From contig NC_057370.1 in the NCBI RefSeq assembly GCF_016906535.1, positions 2,542,001 through 2,606,000 on the forward strand: 64,000 nt of DNA, given 5' to 3'. Source of the stretch: Rhizoctonia solani. Its lineage: Eukaryota; Basidiomycota; Agaricomycetes; Cantharellales; Ceratobasidiaceae. Positions 36,701 through 47,664 of the stretch are shown here, piece by piece (the stretch's first letter is position 1; every line of letters begins with the position of its first letter). The notes beneath the pieces are model-generated. The model saw only the letters and a program-made list of their open reading frames with translations, had not been told where the DNA came from and made no database searches. Position numbers and translations under genes: made by a program.

Positions 36701-37283
36701 ATATCCTTCAAGAGCCTGTCGAGTAGCTCTGCACCATTCTTGACCGAAGTTTCGGCGTCGGCCGCCAGCTATCGGTGTATCAGAGTCATACGTACAACGA
36801 ATCAGGGCGTGAGGAACTCACCCGGCTAAGATGGTCGAAAATAGGGTTGAAGTAGACTAGGATTTCTCCCTTGGACACCTTGGCAATATTGTACATGCTC
36901 TCGCACGCAAAGTATCGCACCCTGCTCTCCGAATCATCGAAGCACCTCAAGAGCGGTCCGATAAATTTGTCCATGTAGACCGCCACTTCAACCCCCAGTG
37001 CTATAGCTGCGGCGGCAAGACCAATCAGCCCTCCATTTCGTGCGTGTAATGGGTTGGTCGTCGATGAGAACAGGTCAATAAGTTGGTCGATGATGTTATT
37101 GATTCGATGTGAGTCTCCAGACGTGTGGCATTCGCGCACCAACCTGGGTGTGGCATGGATATTAGTCAGTTCGGGGTGTACGGATAAGAGTTCTTACTTT
37201 TCGAGATCGAGTGCGGCTGCCTTTCTCTTGTCGTAAAGTTTATCGTTGAGGCCCCTGACTATAATGGGCTCTATGGAAGACAT
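33765..37283 (-). CDS. VAC14: PIKfyve-complex scaffold VAC14
   Basis: Many exons on the minus strand, starting [24 protein letters not shown] repeats follow: [78 protein letters not shown]. Further on are [24 protein letters not shown] sequence, [40 protein letters not shown] and [19 protein letters not shown], all matching VAC14. The Ser/Pro-rich C-terminus ends [15 protein letters not shown]14 holds the Fab1/PIKfyve lipid kinase and Fig4 phosphatase that set PI(3,5)P2 on vacuoles. Internal linkers (Ala/Ser and Glu/Lys-rich) are longer than in yeast. Exon borders in the central region were not all checked. Confidence 0.92.
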
Positions 37284-37710
37284 CAGAAGGGGTCAACCGT
37301 AGACGACAATAAGCACCAGGGCGACGAGAAACAACCAAACAAATCCAGTCAGCGACGCTTACCCATTGGAACAGGCCAAGAACCCGAAAGATGTTATTCC
37401 CCTTTTTGATCGAACTCTTCTATTTAGGCCCCTGAACTACGCATACGCGACGTTATGCGTTCGATGCTCGAGCGTTATGGTAGTCGAGTTTACGGTGCGG
37501 CACCGTGGTGACCACGGGGACAATGGAGGTACCCTATATCCCGTTCCGGTAGTATAGAATCATATCAAGACATTCGTACGTCACGAACGTGGATCATGAT
37601 GAACTGTATTCGAGATGTTCAGGATTGTACATATTAAGTGGATAATTCACTCCCATGAGCAGCCCTGGGTATGGGTCACATGCGCGAATCCAAATCAAAA
37701 AATCAAGAAA
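37284..37710. other. intergenic, no gene seen
   Basis: About 430 bases between the VAC14 start and the AFG1 stop, both on the minus strand. A short plus-strand frame near 37366-37557 has no recognisable sequence. The VAC14 promoter must be here. Confidence 0.45.
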
Positions 37711-39607
37711 TCATCCCCTCGCAGCTTCTGCCCATTCCCGTGTGCCCATCTGCACCAGCCGTGAACAAGCTCGAGCAAATGCAAAGACCTCTTCCTCCCC
37801 TGTGAAAATTGCAGATTTTCCGATACTCTCTGCATTTAGCCCCTAAAAATTTCAAGATCAATGTCTCAACTTCAAGTGGAGCTAGGGGTCAGGGGCTAAC
37901 TTACCAAGTCGTCCATAACGCTACGCTGATGATCGGATATACTCGCGCCATTGTCCGAGTCGCCTGAGAATATCTGCGTAATGGGGACCTCTGAAGATAT
38001 GAACAACTTGGTTTTGCTTTCGTAGCATGCTTGAGAACGAACCCCGCTCCACTCAGTATATTATTGGGGATGATGGACAAGGGACCAGAACATACCATCA
38101 ATAAACGTGATAAATCGACGTGCCATGTCCTTTTGGCCTAGATTCATGCTGGGGACATCGGTTACAAAGATGGTCTCGAATTCTCTCGTAACCTCGATGT
38201 AGTCCGCAGCACTCAGCGGCTTGCCGCAGAGATCCAAAAACGAGAAGCGCGCGACCCGCCCCGCGCTTTCGGGGATGCGCAACTGGCGGCCCCAAATGCT
38301 GAGCGTGCGATCGGTTTTAATGTGATCCCCAGCGAGAGCATGGAAGAGCTTGTCCATCTCTGTGCGGTTCTCTGGGGTGAGCGGGTCAAAATAGACTTTA
38401 GACAAGGCTCTAGGTATTTTCCTGTAATCTAGAAGCATGCGATGAGGCCCAACTGTTCGATGAGCAACAAAATAGAACCCACCCGTTGGCGAGTCTAAAT
38501 CCACTACATGAAATCTTTCTTTGAGAAGGTCTATACAAGGAATAAAACTAGATCTCTGAATTCCATTCTTGTAGAGGTCATCAGGATGGCGGCTTTAACA
38601 ATACAAGAATTCGGGGTCAGATGATTAAACTGCAGAATACTCAATGTATAATTGCACGCACTTTGACGTCATGACAAACACTACACCCGCCTCCATGAGC
38701 GACTCCAATAACCGTCTGAGGATCATAGCATCTACGATATCGGTTACCTGGCGGCCATCGTGATGAGCATTGGATCCAGAAGCTGTAGTCGGAGCCGCAA
38801 CCTTACCTGGAACTCGTCAAAGCATAGAACGGCAGCGTTTCGAGCCAAGTCACGGGCCACTCCAGGTATTGGGTCCTTGTCTCCAGCACCTCCGGCTTTG
38901 CTGGCGTGTATCGCCTTGTGCACGTCGACCATGAATGCATGAAAATGAACTCGTCGTTTATGGCGGACTTCGGGGGAAGTGTGTCGTAAAACAAATCCAT
39001 TAACATGGACTTTCCGGTGCCTACATCGCCATAAAGGTAGAGGCCTTTGGGCGATACTGTGGCGGTGGCAGCACTGCTCGCGGAGGTGCTGAAGAGCCGA
39101 GAAAACTGATTGTTTATCATGTTAGATTTATCAAAAAGGGACAGATAGAGAACACGATGTACTTACCAGGGACTTGGGGTTTGCATGTGCCTCGGAATGG
39201 TGCGGGGGATTGAACGAACGTAGCTCATCATGCAGTGCCTGGAGATATTTCACCACGCCCTTCTGGTGAGGGTCATCTCGCAGCAGGCCGGTGGAAACTA
39301 ATTCATTGTACTTTTCGGTCGGTGTGACTGGGTATCAAATAGGAATCAGCGTCGAATGCACGGGGCAAGCGATGCGATTAGAGTGACTCGGACTTGCCAT
39401 AGGAGCGCTGTATTTGTGCATAAGTGCTCTGCCACCTCTGAGATACACACACATGCGAGGGCTCTATCCGGTCATTTGGCCCGTGGGCCGGGGCCGGTAT
39501 ATTGAGGGTGAGAGCAGCGTATGGACCCTCGGAATAGCCGCCCTCGATTGCTGCACAAGCCTTGAGCCACGTCTCGCATGGGTGTGAACTAATCTCAGAG
39601 CGGTCAT
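37711..39607 (-). CDS. AFG1: AFG1/LACE1-type mitochondrial AAA ATPase
   Basis: Core features: [20 protein letters not shown], Walker A in [20 protein letters not shown], Walker [21 protein letters not shown], then [20 protein letters not shown] and [23 protein letters not shown]1 handles quality control of inner-membrane and respiratory-chain proteins. The N-terminus is uncertain. The best reading starts at 39607 with [20 protein letters not shown], a basic presequence free of acidic residues, and joins via an intron with donor GTCCAT to [13 protein letters not shown]. The intron after QRSY appears to use a GC donor (TATG|GCAAGT) because GT choices give a stop. An alternative start at 39761 in another frame has no presequence. 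Stop at 37711-37713. Confidence 0.88.
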
Positions 39608-41105
39608 CGGCGCCGTCTGTATGTATGTTCGTAGCTCTCTCACACACCAAATCTTCTGTCGAGTCAACTGCGGAATAACACGGTTGTCGAGGGAGAGTTC
39701 GGTTGTAAATTCGAGTTGTCCCGGCACGGGTTGAAACCGTCCAGCCGGCCCCTCCTTCCATTATTAGCTCCCGATGCCTCAGTAAATGATTACCTCTTTT
39801 AGAATGATCGGGTTTATTCCAATTTCAGGCAAAATGAGACTAGCCCGGTCGGCACACGCGTGTTCACCGAGGCAGCGGCGTGGAGGAGCCAATTGCAAGG
39901 TGTGTCCGATGGGATGCAACACGAGGCCGTGGCGGCTGCAGCGTGTCCCACAAGTAACTTGGCCGATCTTGCGATCACTCGGGCTGAAATCGATGTTTAG
40001 CCTTTGTATAGAAGAATAGTCAAGTCGGCACTTGAGAAAGACATAGGTAGAATACGTTTCCCAATGCACACACAAGACTACGGAGAGTGTGCCGAGGTCA
40101 ACGCTCAAAACGGTGCCCGCGACGCTTAGGGCATTAGATCAGCCCCTGATGATAGGAGTAGAACGGAAATGCGTACCGAATCCCGTAGCAGCCATCCGAA
40201 CGCCCAGTATATCACCAAGGGCGACGAAACATGGCCAAGCATATATATGATAACCTCTCGACAAGTTTCGAAATGGGCTCCACATATCAATCAACAAAAT
40301 GGAAGAGAAACGGGGGGAAGGGGAGAGGGAGAGATCCCAACTCAAACTCGCGTGGGCTGACGCTGTCCATGGCGACGTCGAATGATGCCTCGCCAACAGC
40401 GCGAGGCAATTAGTATGCTGCTGCCGAGAGTGGCTGTGGCGATCGGGGAGTCATAGGACTATCTAGGTACCGCAGACGGGCACCATTGCCGGTCCAAGCA
40501 TCAAGAAACACCAGACCAAGTTTATGCAGAGTCTCCGTTGAGCCAAATGTGTCGAGGTTAAATCAGGTCTAAACTTTATGTGCGGAGAATATGGGCAATA
40601 ATATTCTGAAAAAGGATAACAAACCAGTGAATACCGGCACTCTACCGGTGGCGACGGATGACGCATGGAGGCACCTATTGTGCGGGGTCTGGTAATTGCG
40701 AGTAACATGATTTTGAAAGTGTTACAGTGTATAGCAATGGCACAAATAGCTACTGAAGCTCTGACGCGCTTAGAAACGAACCCTCTAGGAGAATCAGGAT
40801 CTAGGACATCATCGCATCCGGAACATCGGGTCTGAGCAAAAACTCGTGTGGCTCCCAAAGTTGGCAGTCCACCTCAATCATCCAACCTTTCTTCACGAGA
40901 TCGTCGCGTTACCGCGTCCAGCCAGAGATCTGTGAGAAGTCCCCTAATTTTACGGCTGCCGCGTATATAGAGGCCCGCCTCCTTTCAGTCTGGTCTCTCA
41001 ACCCCCAACAACTCGCAGATCACTGGCTTCTTCTGCCAGTCTCCAGTCAACTATATTCACATATTCCCTTCTTACTAGCACATCTTTACACACTCGTCCT
41101 CCACC
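39608..41105. other. 1.5 kb gene-poor gap
   Basis: No frame here shows a known family, a signal peptide, or a splice pattern that extends it. Frames such as the minus-strand one at 40463-40858 look like chance. The stretch may include decayed mobile DNA, but no terminal repeat or coding remnant could be supported. The right end contains a TATA box for the next gene. Confidence 0.4.
40964..40970 (+). promoter_or_regulatory. TATA box of the 41106 gene
   Basis: GCGTATATAGAGG reads TATATAG about 136 bases before the ATG at 41106. It is followed by CT-rich sequence, typical of a fungal core promoter. Confidence 0.5.
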
Positions 41106-41773
41106 ATGTTTGGCATGAACGTTGAATGGGATCATCAGGTTGGTGGTGCCTTGCCGTTGCTAACGTGCCCCCATTAAAGCTTCATTTGGCTTTGTAGCAG
41201 CAGCAGCCTCAAGGCCACCACCGTCATCGTCAACAACAACCGACCGAGAACAAAGGTTTTTTCAGCAATCTCTTTGGCGGTAAGAAGGAAGACGAACGTC
41301 GTATGCAAGCTGGCCACGTATACTACTACACCTCGTCGCGCCCCAATGCACCCCGCCGTGCTGAAACCATCTCGGTCCTCCCGGCTGGCGTAAAAATGCC
41401 AACCGGTAATACGCCCGAAATATCGTACGGTGCTGATGGGTCCAAATATCTCGTCATTCCCCCAAGGCGTTCGAACAGCACTTCGCGCCCGCGTCAAATT
41501 GTTGTCACGTCCGGCGGGTCAACCCCTAAGCGTAAGGACTCGACAGCAAGTGCTCACCACAGCCGCGACGCCCGGGCTACCCCTCGACGCTCGAACTCAA
41601 CCCAAGTTAGGCCCACAAGTCCCCCGGTGACCCGACCCAAGATTGTCGGGGATCCAGAGCTTGTTAAACAGTACGAGAATTCCCAACGTAATGTGGCCCG
41701 TTGGGTTGAGTCAGTCGCCGATTCCAATAGCCCTCGTACTCCTGGTCGCTCTAGGCGCACCTCGACCCGGTGA
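41106..41773 (+). CDS. unknown basic, Ser/Arg-rich protein
   Basis: Two exons: MFGMNVEWDHQ, an intron of about 70 bases, then QQQPQGHHRHRQQQPTENKG. The first ordered piece is FFSNLFGGKKEDERR, an amphipathic segment, followed by AGHVYYYTSSRPNAPRRAE and NTPEISYGADGSKYLVIPPR. The rest is Ser/Arg/Pro-rich and ends RTPGRSRRTSTR. About 200 residues. I recognise no domain; the repeated RRSNST pieces could be kinase sites (inference). A TATA box and a clean Kozak-like context (CCACCATG) support a real gene. Confidence 0.68.
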
Positions 41774-42254
41774 AAGCCGTGGACCTTGCCTTCAAGTTCT
41801 TGAATAGATGCGTTGGCACTGCATACAGTACGTCCCTTGATCATTCCTCATTTCAAGAATGACACTCACTTTAGGTAATTTTCGGCAGGATTTCCTTTCC
41901 CTCGTTAACCATTATGACTACAGTATTCGCGCATGATTTACGTTTATTATGTTCTTCTCACTTCTCGACCCTTTCCCGAACGGCGCCGCTTGCTCATATT
42001 CATCCCGCTCTGTTGGCGAAAATCGTTGGCAGTTTCAATCAGCGTCCATTGGAATCAAGGGTACCATGTACATATTCCTATCCTATGTCCTGGCCGCTTC
42101 AGCTGGACCCAGGTTTTTCCTCGTTCTTCGCTTTCGTTTCTTTTTGCCTCCGTCTTGTACTGTATCATCTTGTGCTCCTACTCTGCTGTGTTCATCACTC
42201 GCTTTATTGTGTGTGCGTTTAGATGTCAGCATTCTCACGACTCACTCATGTACT
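41774..42254. other. intergenic between two converging genes, no gene seen
   Basis: About 480 bases, AT- and pyrimidine-rich on the plus strand. Three overlapping plus-strand frames near 41914-42364 run antisense into the next gene and show nothing recognisable. Probably 3' untranslated sequence. Confidence 0.45.
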
Positions 42255-43562
42255 TTAACGCTTACCACGAGATACCATTTCCTCTAACTCTTCATCACCT
42301 CTGTCTGAATCATCTGAATCGGCATCGGAAGAGTCGTGCCGCGGTGTACTCGTGGCCTTCATAGCCACGGCACCGGTATCTGGGGAAGGTACGTGTGCCC
42401 CTTGGCTCTTACTTTCTGACATGGAGCCTCGGTCTGAAGGGTGATCCTGATAATTCCGGGGGACAGTTTCCTGAGTTTCGGTTTGGAGTGCAGCTTTCCG
42501 TAGTCTCTTTCGCTCCTTTCGAGACAACCGCGTGGCTGAGTCTGGGCCGGGCTCGGTCGTAGCACTGCTGCTTGGCACAGACGAAGACGCGACCGACTCG
42601 GAGGCCGACCGCGAGGGTGGAAGCCTTGGTAAGACCATACTCCAAGTGTTATGCGAAGGCGATGGTGGGGGAAGCATGGCGGCGAGTGTTTTCCGTCTCT
42701 TGTTCTGGGGTGGTGACTGGGGCCATATTTTGGCTGCAAGGGGAAGTTTTGCCGGGAGCTTGTGAATACCCATCGGTTCATCCGGGGTTGCTTGAGTCAC
42801 CGATGGTCCAGTATATGGGCTAGAATTTCTTTCCGTACCGGCGTTAGCGGCCGGTATGGGCTCCGGGCTAGTTTTGAGAGTGGAGCTAGGTGAACTGGTG
42901 GGGCTGGTAGGAATGAGTGGAGTTCTTTGCCGTGGGGAGAGGGCCGTAATGGAAGTAACCGCAATAGTGTTATCTTGCGATTGGAGTTTATCCTCGGACT
43001 TGACCTTGGAATGTTTTCCACCCTTTCCACCTTCAATATGATAGACCGTTAGTAGTCGTTCGAGCTTGTTTCTTCTTCATCGCGCTGGTACGGCTTTCGG
43101 ACTCGTCCTCATCATCATTGGTCCCTCCAGGTCGCTTAGATCCCGCTACGTTGAGCATAGTTTCTTCTTGTGCTTTGCGACGTGCTGCACCGGATCCAAC
43201 CAGTCTGTTTTTGAGCTTTTGGGTCTCATGGTGTGTCAACTGGGCGTTCTGGGCCGTAGGGATAGGAGTCCCGACCCCCAGACTACATAACCATGACAAA
43301 ATATAAGATTGTTCCACACAGAACAAGCATTAATCACTCACCGGGGTGGGCGCCTCATGTATTCCTCAAGTCTCTTACGAGATTGGACAACAGACTGGTT
43401 GAGAGGCGCGGCCAAGGAGGAGGGCATCCAAGTTTGAACCAGGCTAAGTGCAAGCGACATGGACATATCTACGGTGCTTTGGATTGTCTCCACATCGATA
43501 TCTGTATCGTCAGAAACAGCAGCGGCTGGAGGAGCAGCCTGGGTAGAACTGGATGAGGCCAT
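42255..43562 (-). CDS. unknown Ser-rich nuclear-like protein (DUF3245-like)
   Basis: At least three exons on the minus strand. It begins MASSSSTQAAPPAAAVSDD, then a conserved-looking segment TVDMSMSLALSLVQTWMPS and RLEEYMRRPPRLGVGTPIPT. Charged, basic and Ser/Pro-rich sequence follows, with nuclear-signal-like KKKQARTTTNG and RLSRKERKRLRKAALQ, and an acidic end DADSDDSDRGDEELEE. The N-terminal part recalls the fungal DUF3245 family (ALxxVQTW...RxxxLGxGA), a recollection I could not test. Basic runs point to the nucleus or nucleolus (inference). Confidence 0.65.
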
Positions 43563-43740
43563 AGTGTTACTCCGTTCGAATATATCAGAAATTTGTATAT
43601 CTTTTGTACTTAAGAAAGCTAGATTCTACCCAAAATACGAGGCTAAATGCAAGATGAAGTGTTAGATCCAGCCACAGTGTCTGTGGTATATTCCTGTGTT
43701 GTGAAATACAAAATGTTAATTTTGGTTGGCCACCTTGATT

Positions 43741-43769
43741 GTGACATCCTGTGACATCCTGTGACATCG
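43741..43769. repeat. tandem decamer, nearly three copies
   Basis: The unit GTGACATCCT occurs twice in full, followed by a third copy that differs at its last bases (GTGACATCGA). It is short and may be slippage, or a cluster of binding sites. Confidence 0.75.
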
Positions 43770-43989
43770 AGCGCCGAGAGACCCCATACACCCTCAAATA
43801 ATATTGCAAATGTAGAGCACATACTCTACCTACACTACACTATTACAGTTTCTATTCACTTGTTATACTAGCTCTAGAGCTATTGGGCTAGATGTTTAAG
43901 CAATCATGCTTAAGATAGTGTTTCCCAACTGGGTGGGTAATGCCTGTGCTGAATGAGCACGTTGCATGCCCAACCATGATGTTGAGCTG

Positions 43990-44040
43990 CGGCCTTGTGA
44001 TATATTTTATATCAACATATATACATATGTTACAAGGCCG
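43990..44040. repeat. 51-bp nested palindrome that can fold into a T-shaped (three-way) hairpin
   Basis: The outer arms are CGGCCTTGT (43990-43998) and its exact reverse complement ACAAGGCCG (44032-44040). Between them, with no spare bases, lie two smaller hairpins: GATATA-TTT-TATATC (43999-44013) and AACATAT-ATAC-ATATGTT (44014-44031). GTTGAG (43981-43986) and CTCAAC (44053-44058) could extend the stem beyond small internal loops. All pairings are seen in the sequence; folding in DNA or RNA is inferred. Confidence 0.85.
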
Positions 44041-44269
44041 ACTCCGTACGAACTCAACGGTATACCGTAAGCAATGGATGTGCGTGATGACTGTCATGCC
44101 TTTGTATTAGTCATTCACGCTTACCTAACTCGAGGCGAAAGCTGACTGATGGTGCCCGACCCCGATTGAGCCGTCATACGCGCGTTCCAGTTCTTGATCC
44201 GCGTGTTTGAAAGTGACGTGTAACTATCATGATTATCGTGTTGTAGAAGATTTTAGTATTGATGGCAGA

Positions 44270-44276
44270 TATAAAG
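44270..44276 (+). promoter_or_regulatory. TATA box of the MGST3 gene
   Basis: TATAAAG lies about 80 bases upstream of the ATG at 44356, the usual spacing in fungi. Confidence 0.6.
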
Positions 44277-44355
44277 AGTAACTCCCCGCAACTTGGACAG
44301 CAACAGCACCAGCTCCAATCCATTTTCCATCTGCTGACAAACTCTCACTTCAAAC

Positions 44356-45087
44356 ATGCCTACTACCATCACTATTCCCGATAACTACGGCTATGTTGCT
44401 CTTGCCGCGATCAGGTGGGCAATTGCATAACTTAACTTGTTGAATGGATGTCTGACCGGTGTCTCTTGCTTAATGTAGCACTGGATTCCTCACTGCCTTT
44501 CAAACAACGCTTGTATCCAGTGCTCGCAAAAAGTCTGGAATTCAGTACCCTCGACGTAAGTCTCATGTCAGTTCTTCCGGAGCAAAGCAATAACCAGGTA
44601 ACTTGGCAGTTTATGCGGAGAAGGACGAAATGGACAAGTCCATTGAAGCCTTGAAATTCAATTGTGCTCAACGTATGTAGTTAAATGCCGTTCGGTCGAC
44701 ATTTACTGAATTCTAAATGTACAGGTGCCCATCAAAATACACTTGAATGGCTCCCGCATGTACTTTTCTTCACTACATTCCTTGGCCTTCGCTACCCAAC
44801 GCTTGCGGCATCTCTTGGAGGTGTATGGTCGGCGAGTATGTTTTTGGTCTACCACCTTCTGTGTGCTTTCAGATTGATGATTGCTATAGGCCGTGTTCTC
44901 TACACCCTAGGATATGCCTCTGGCGATCCGAAGAAGGTGATTCCTTCAGATTTCTTTGGACTTCGATGATTGACTCTTTGTTTCATAGCGCAATACTCGA
45001 GGAGGATTCTTTGGCAGCATCGCGTACTTGGGTTTGTTATTTGGTTCTGCATATGCAGGTGTTGAACTGGCGCTTGGCAAATGGTAA
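44356..45087 (+). CDS. microsomal glutathione S-transferase 3 (MAPEG family)
   Basis: Six short exons. It starts MPTTITIPDNYGYVALAAI, then STGFLTAFQTTLVSSARKKS, GIQYPRLYAEKDEMDKSIEA, LKFNCAQRAHQNTLEWLPHV, LFFTTFLGLRYPTLAASLGG and WSASRVLYTLGYASGDPKKR, ending LLFGSAYAGVELALGKW. The FNCAQR-AHQNTLE motif and four membrane helices are hallmarks of MAPEG proteins close to MGST3. The enzyme conjugates glutathione or reduces lipid peroxides in ER membranes. Introns are 45-60 bases. Stop TAA at 45085-45087. Regulation by oxidative stress is plausible, and a TATA box is present. Confidence 0.93.
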
Positions 45088-45387
45088 AAAGAAGTATCAT
45101 AACGGCCTTTTACATAATTGTATTTCATGGAATTAATCACAGATACTTTCGTATCCGGATATGCGCCGGTTAAGAGAGCAACGGGTACCCGCGTGAAGTC
45201 GAAGCCTCTAGTACGGTCTTGGATGTTTATTTCACTCGCTGGAACTATGCCTACAAATAATTGCGAAAAGTTGCAGCAATTATGACGTTGATGCGAGAAA
45301 ATTCTCGGCTGTACTTTAGTAGTATTCCGACTCGAGTGATCACGACCGTTGCAACGTTCTAATTTCTTCGATACTAAAATTCCAACC

Positions 45388-45406
45388 ATGGTAAATTATT
45401 TACCAT
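45388..45406. repeat. perfect 19-bp palindrome
   Basis: ATGGTAAAT-T-ATTTACCAT has exact 9-bp arms around a single T. It could be a dimeric protein-binding site or chance in AT-rich DNA. Confidence 0.7.
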
Positions 45407-45846
45407 CGTAGTCTTCTGTTCCCAGCTTGCCTTAATATCATCGGCCAGGGTGAAGCCCTTTGAAGATGTGCAAGCGCGGGGTGCTCATCATAAATCTACT
45501 GCGGAGCGAATCGCAGAACACCAATTGTGCATCAATTCTTGACCTAAGCTCAAGAAATGACCGAGGAAAACGCCAAGCTCAGGTGGACTAGAAGTTGATG
45601 ATTCCACTGAACATATGGTTGATGTTTGTTCTACATGGTATGGCATTGCTGCGGCGAAGATGTAAGCCGCATACCATCCCAATCTCGATGATGCCATTGG
45701 ACAAACGTATGCGTATCGAAGTGGATGGTTCTGTATTCTTCTGAAGTGTGGCCCATTGCGTAACATGTTGGATGATAGGACTATTTTTCATGAGATAGTC
45801 CGATGAATGTGCTCGGCTTATTTTTTAAGCGGGCTTGAGAACTAGG

Positions 45847-45853
45847 TATAAAA
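45847..45853 (+). promoter_or_regulatory. TATA box of the secreted dioxygenase
   Basis: AGGTATAAAAAGTG carries TATAAAA 74 bases upstream of the ATG at 45921, a strong match. Confidence 0.65.
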
Positions 45854-45920
45854 AGTGCCAAAAACTGTTCAGCAAAAGAGCACAATAGTATCTCATTCAG
45901 TTTTACTCAACGTTCACAAT

Positions 45921-47664
45921 ATGGTTTTTCCCTCCCTCAAATTTGTGACCTTTGGTCTCGTAGCCATGGGTGGAATTGTTGGCGGTGAGCTGGGATCGAA
46001 ACGATGCAGTAGTCACTCTTTCTCATTCATTGGTTGGTTATAGCACACCCGGGGGACGATGAATTCATTCACCCAGCCGATGTGGGCCGGCGTCAGGTAC
46101 GTTCGCAGGTCATGTATGCGCTCAGGGAAATTGACTACCGCACCAAAGCTCGAGACAACTGGACGGCATATCCAAGCGCGCAACTGTGCTCCACAAATTG
46201 CGACCCATATCGCTGCTCGCAAGGCCAAGCGCGCTCTCGCCGGCAAACCTCGCATGCACCGTCGCGGAATTGACAGTTTACCTCAAGGTACTTCTCCTTG
46301 GCGCCGTCATGGTCAAATTGTCGCTCGAGCAGTGGGTGATGCTACTGCTGACGCTCCAACATACACTAACATCCAAAATGTGGGTTCAGAGCGTGGTACG
46401 CCAGGTAGATTCTAAATACTGACCTTTCCAATCAGACCACTTGCGTGACTGCACCTGAAGTTACGGAGGGGCCTTATTATATCAATAACGAGCTCGTGCG
46501 CAACGACATCCGTGAGGACCAGGGTGGTATCGACTTGCTCCTTGATATCGGTGTCATCGACACCACAACATGCCAGCCCTTGGAGGATGCTTTCGTAGAA
46601 ATCTGGTCCTGCAACGTTAGTATTCTAATTTACGAATTGATGTGGATATATGCTTATCAGGAATGGGCGTTAGGCTACCGGCTCCTATGCAGGCTTCACT
46701 CAGGTCAGCCTTGGCCCTCCTCCCAATAACACGGCACCACTGCCAACCGGGACAGAAACTGCTACCACGACCCGTGGCCCCCCTACCGGCGGTCCTGGAG
46801 GTCCTGGAGGCCCTGGCGGACCGCCTCCATCCCAAGGAATGAGCGATCAGCTTACATTCTTGCGCGGCGGTGCTCCGACCAATGAGAACGGTATTCTAGA
46901 GTTCAAGACTATTTACCCTGGATTCTGTAAGTGTCGCTAGCCCGGATAACCCCACGCGCCAGAGCTTATTCACTGGTAATAGATACCGGCCGAACCATCC
47001 ATATCCATGCTATGGTTCAGACCAAGTAAGTTTATTGCCTTCAGCGTTTCATAGCCAGGGTACTGACATATACCTTTTTAGCTATACCGTCTTCTCCAAC
47101 GGGTAAGTGACCCCTACCTGCATATGCGGAACGTAATAAATGCTAACCAATATCAATATTCAGCACTGTCGCATCCAAACTCGGAGATCTACACCACATT
47201 GGTCAGGTTAGTGAATAGTGTAGCGGCTGTCTTGACACTCTCCAATTTTATGTTGATACCAGATATTCTTCGATGATGCTTTGAACGACCAAGTGGTTTC
47301 ACTTCCAACCTATTCAAACACTACCCAGACTCGTACCCTGAACGAGCAGGATGGGATTCTTCAAGGTGCTAATACCGGCGGATACAACACATATGCCGAG
47401 TGAGCAACAAATATTTTAGCTGAGGTGAAACGTAGTGCTCACGATCACTCGCAGTGCTGAATTGTTTGGAGAATCAATCGAGGATGGCGTTCTCGCGTAC
47501 ATCAGTAAGTCTGAAACAATTGAACGCGTCCTGATAAATTTCTCACGAAACCATGCGCTTTTGCAGCTATTGGTGTCGATACCTCACGTCACGTCAATAT
47601 CAGCAGCACCAACTATGCTCAGACGATTACGTGGGAGGCCACTCCCACTACTGGGCTGTTCTGA
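45921..47664 (+). CDS. secreted intradiol ring-cleavage dioxygenase-like protein
   Basis: Starts MVFPSLKFVTFGLVAMGGIV, a signal peptide, then AHPGDDEFIHPADVGR. The Arg/Ala-rich linker CAPQIATHIAARKAKRALAG is in another frame; see findings. The catalytic domain reads TTCVTAPEVTEGPYYINNEL, VRNDIREDQGGIDLLLDIGV, CQPLEDAFVEIWSCNATGSY, then a Gly/Pro insert (GGPGGPGGPGGPPP). It continues NGILEFKTIYPGFYTGRTIH, HAMVQTNYTVFSNG, KLGDLHHIGQIFFDD and ends ITWEATPTTGLF. YY, YTGRTIHIH and the histidines are the iron ligands of intradiol dioxygenases. Secreted versions occur in wood and litter fungi and open catechol rings; exact substrate unknown. About nine exons, stop TGA at 47662-47664. Confidence 0.88.

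Larger units (their letters stand above)
43563..44355. other. intergenic with repeats and a T-shaped palindrome
   Basis: A 790-base AT-rich gap between divergent genes. No gene is seen. It contains a 10-base tandem repeat at 43741-43769, the nested palindrome at 43990-44040, and a TATA box for the glutathione transferase. Confidence 0.55.
45088..45920. other. intergenic with a palindrome, no gene seen
   Basis: An 830-base gap. Minus-strand frames at 44946-45389 and 45488-45791 run over the end of MGST3 or have no known relatives and no splice sites to extend them. It contains a perfect palindrome at 45388-45406 and, near 45294-45307, CGAGAA-AA-TTCTCG, which resembles a heat-shock element. 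Confidence 0.45.

Noticed and set aside
40463..40858. 131-codon minus-strand frame in the gene-poor gap.
   Set aside because: No recognisable motif, no splice context, and a composition like other chance frames nearby.
42532..42823. Plus-strand frames opposite the Ser-rich gene at 42255-43562.
   Set aside because: The minus strand has the longer, spliced and better formed protein; the plus frames are its shadow.
44946..45389. 147-codon minus-strand frame overlapping the end of MGST3.
   Set aside because: The overlapping plus-strand exon has clear MAPEG motifs, and this frame has no known relatives.
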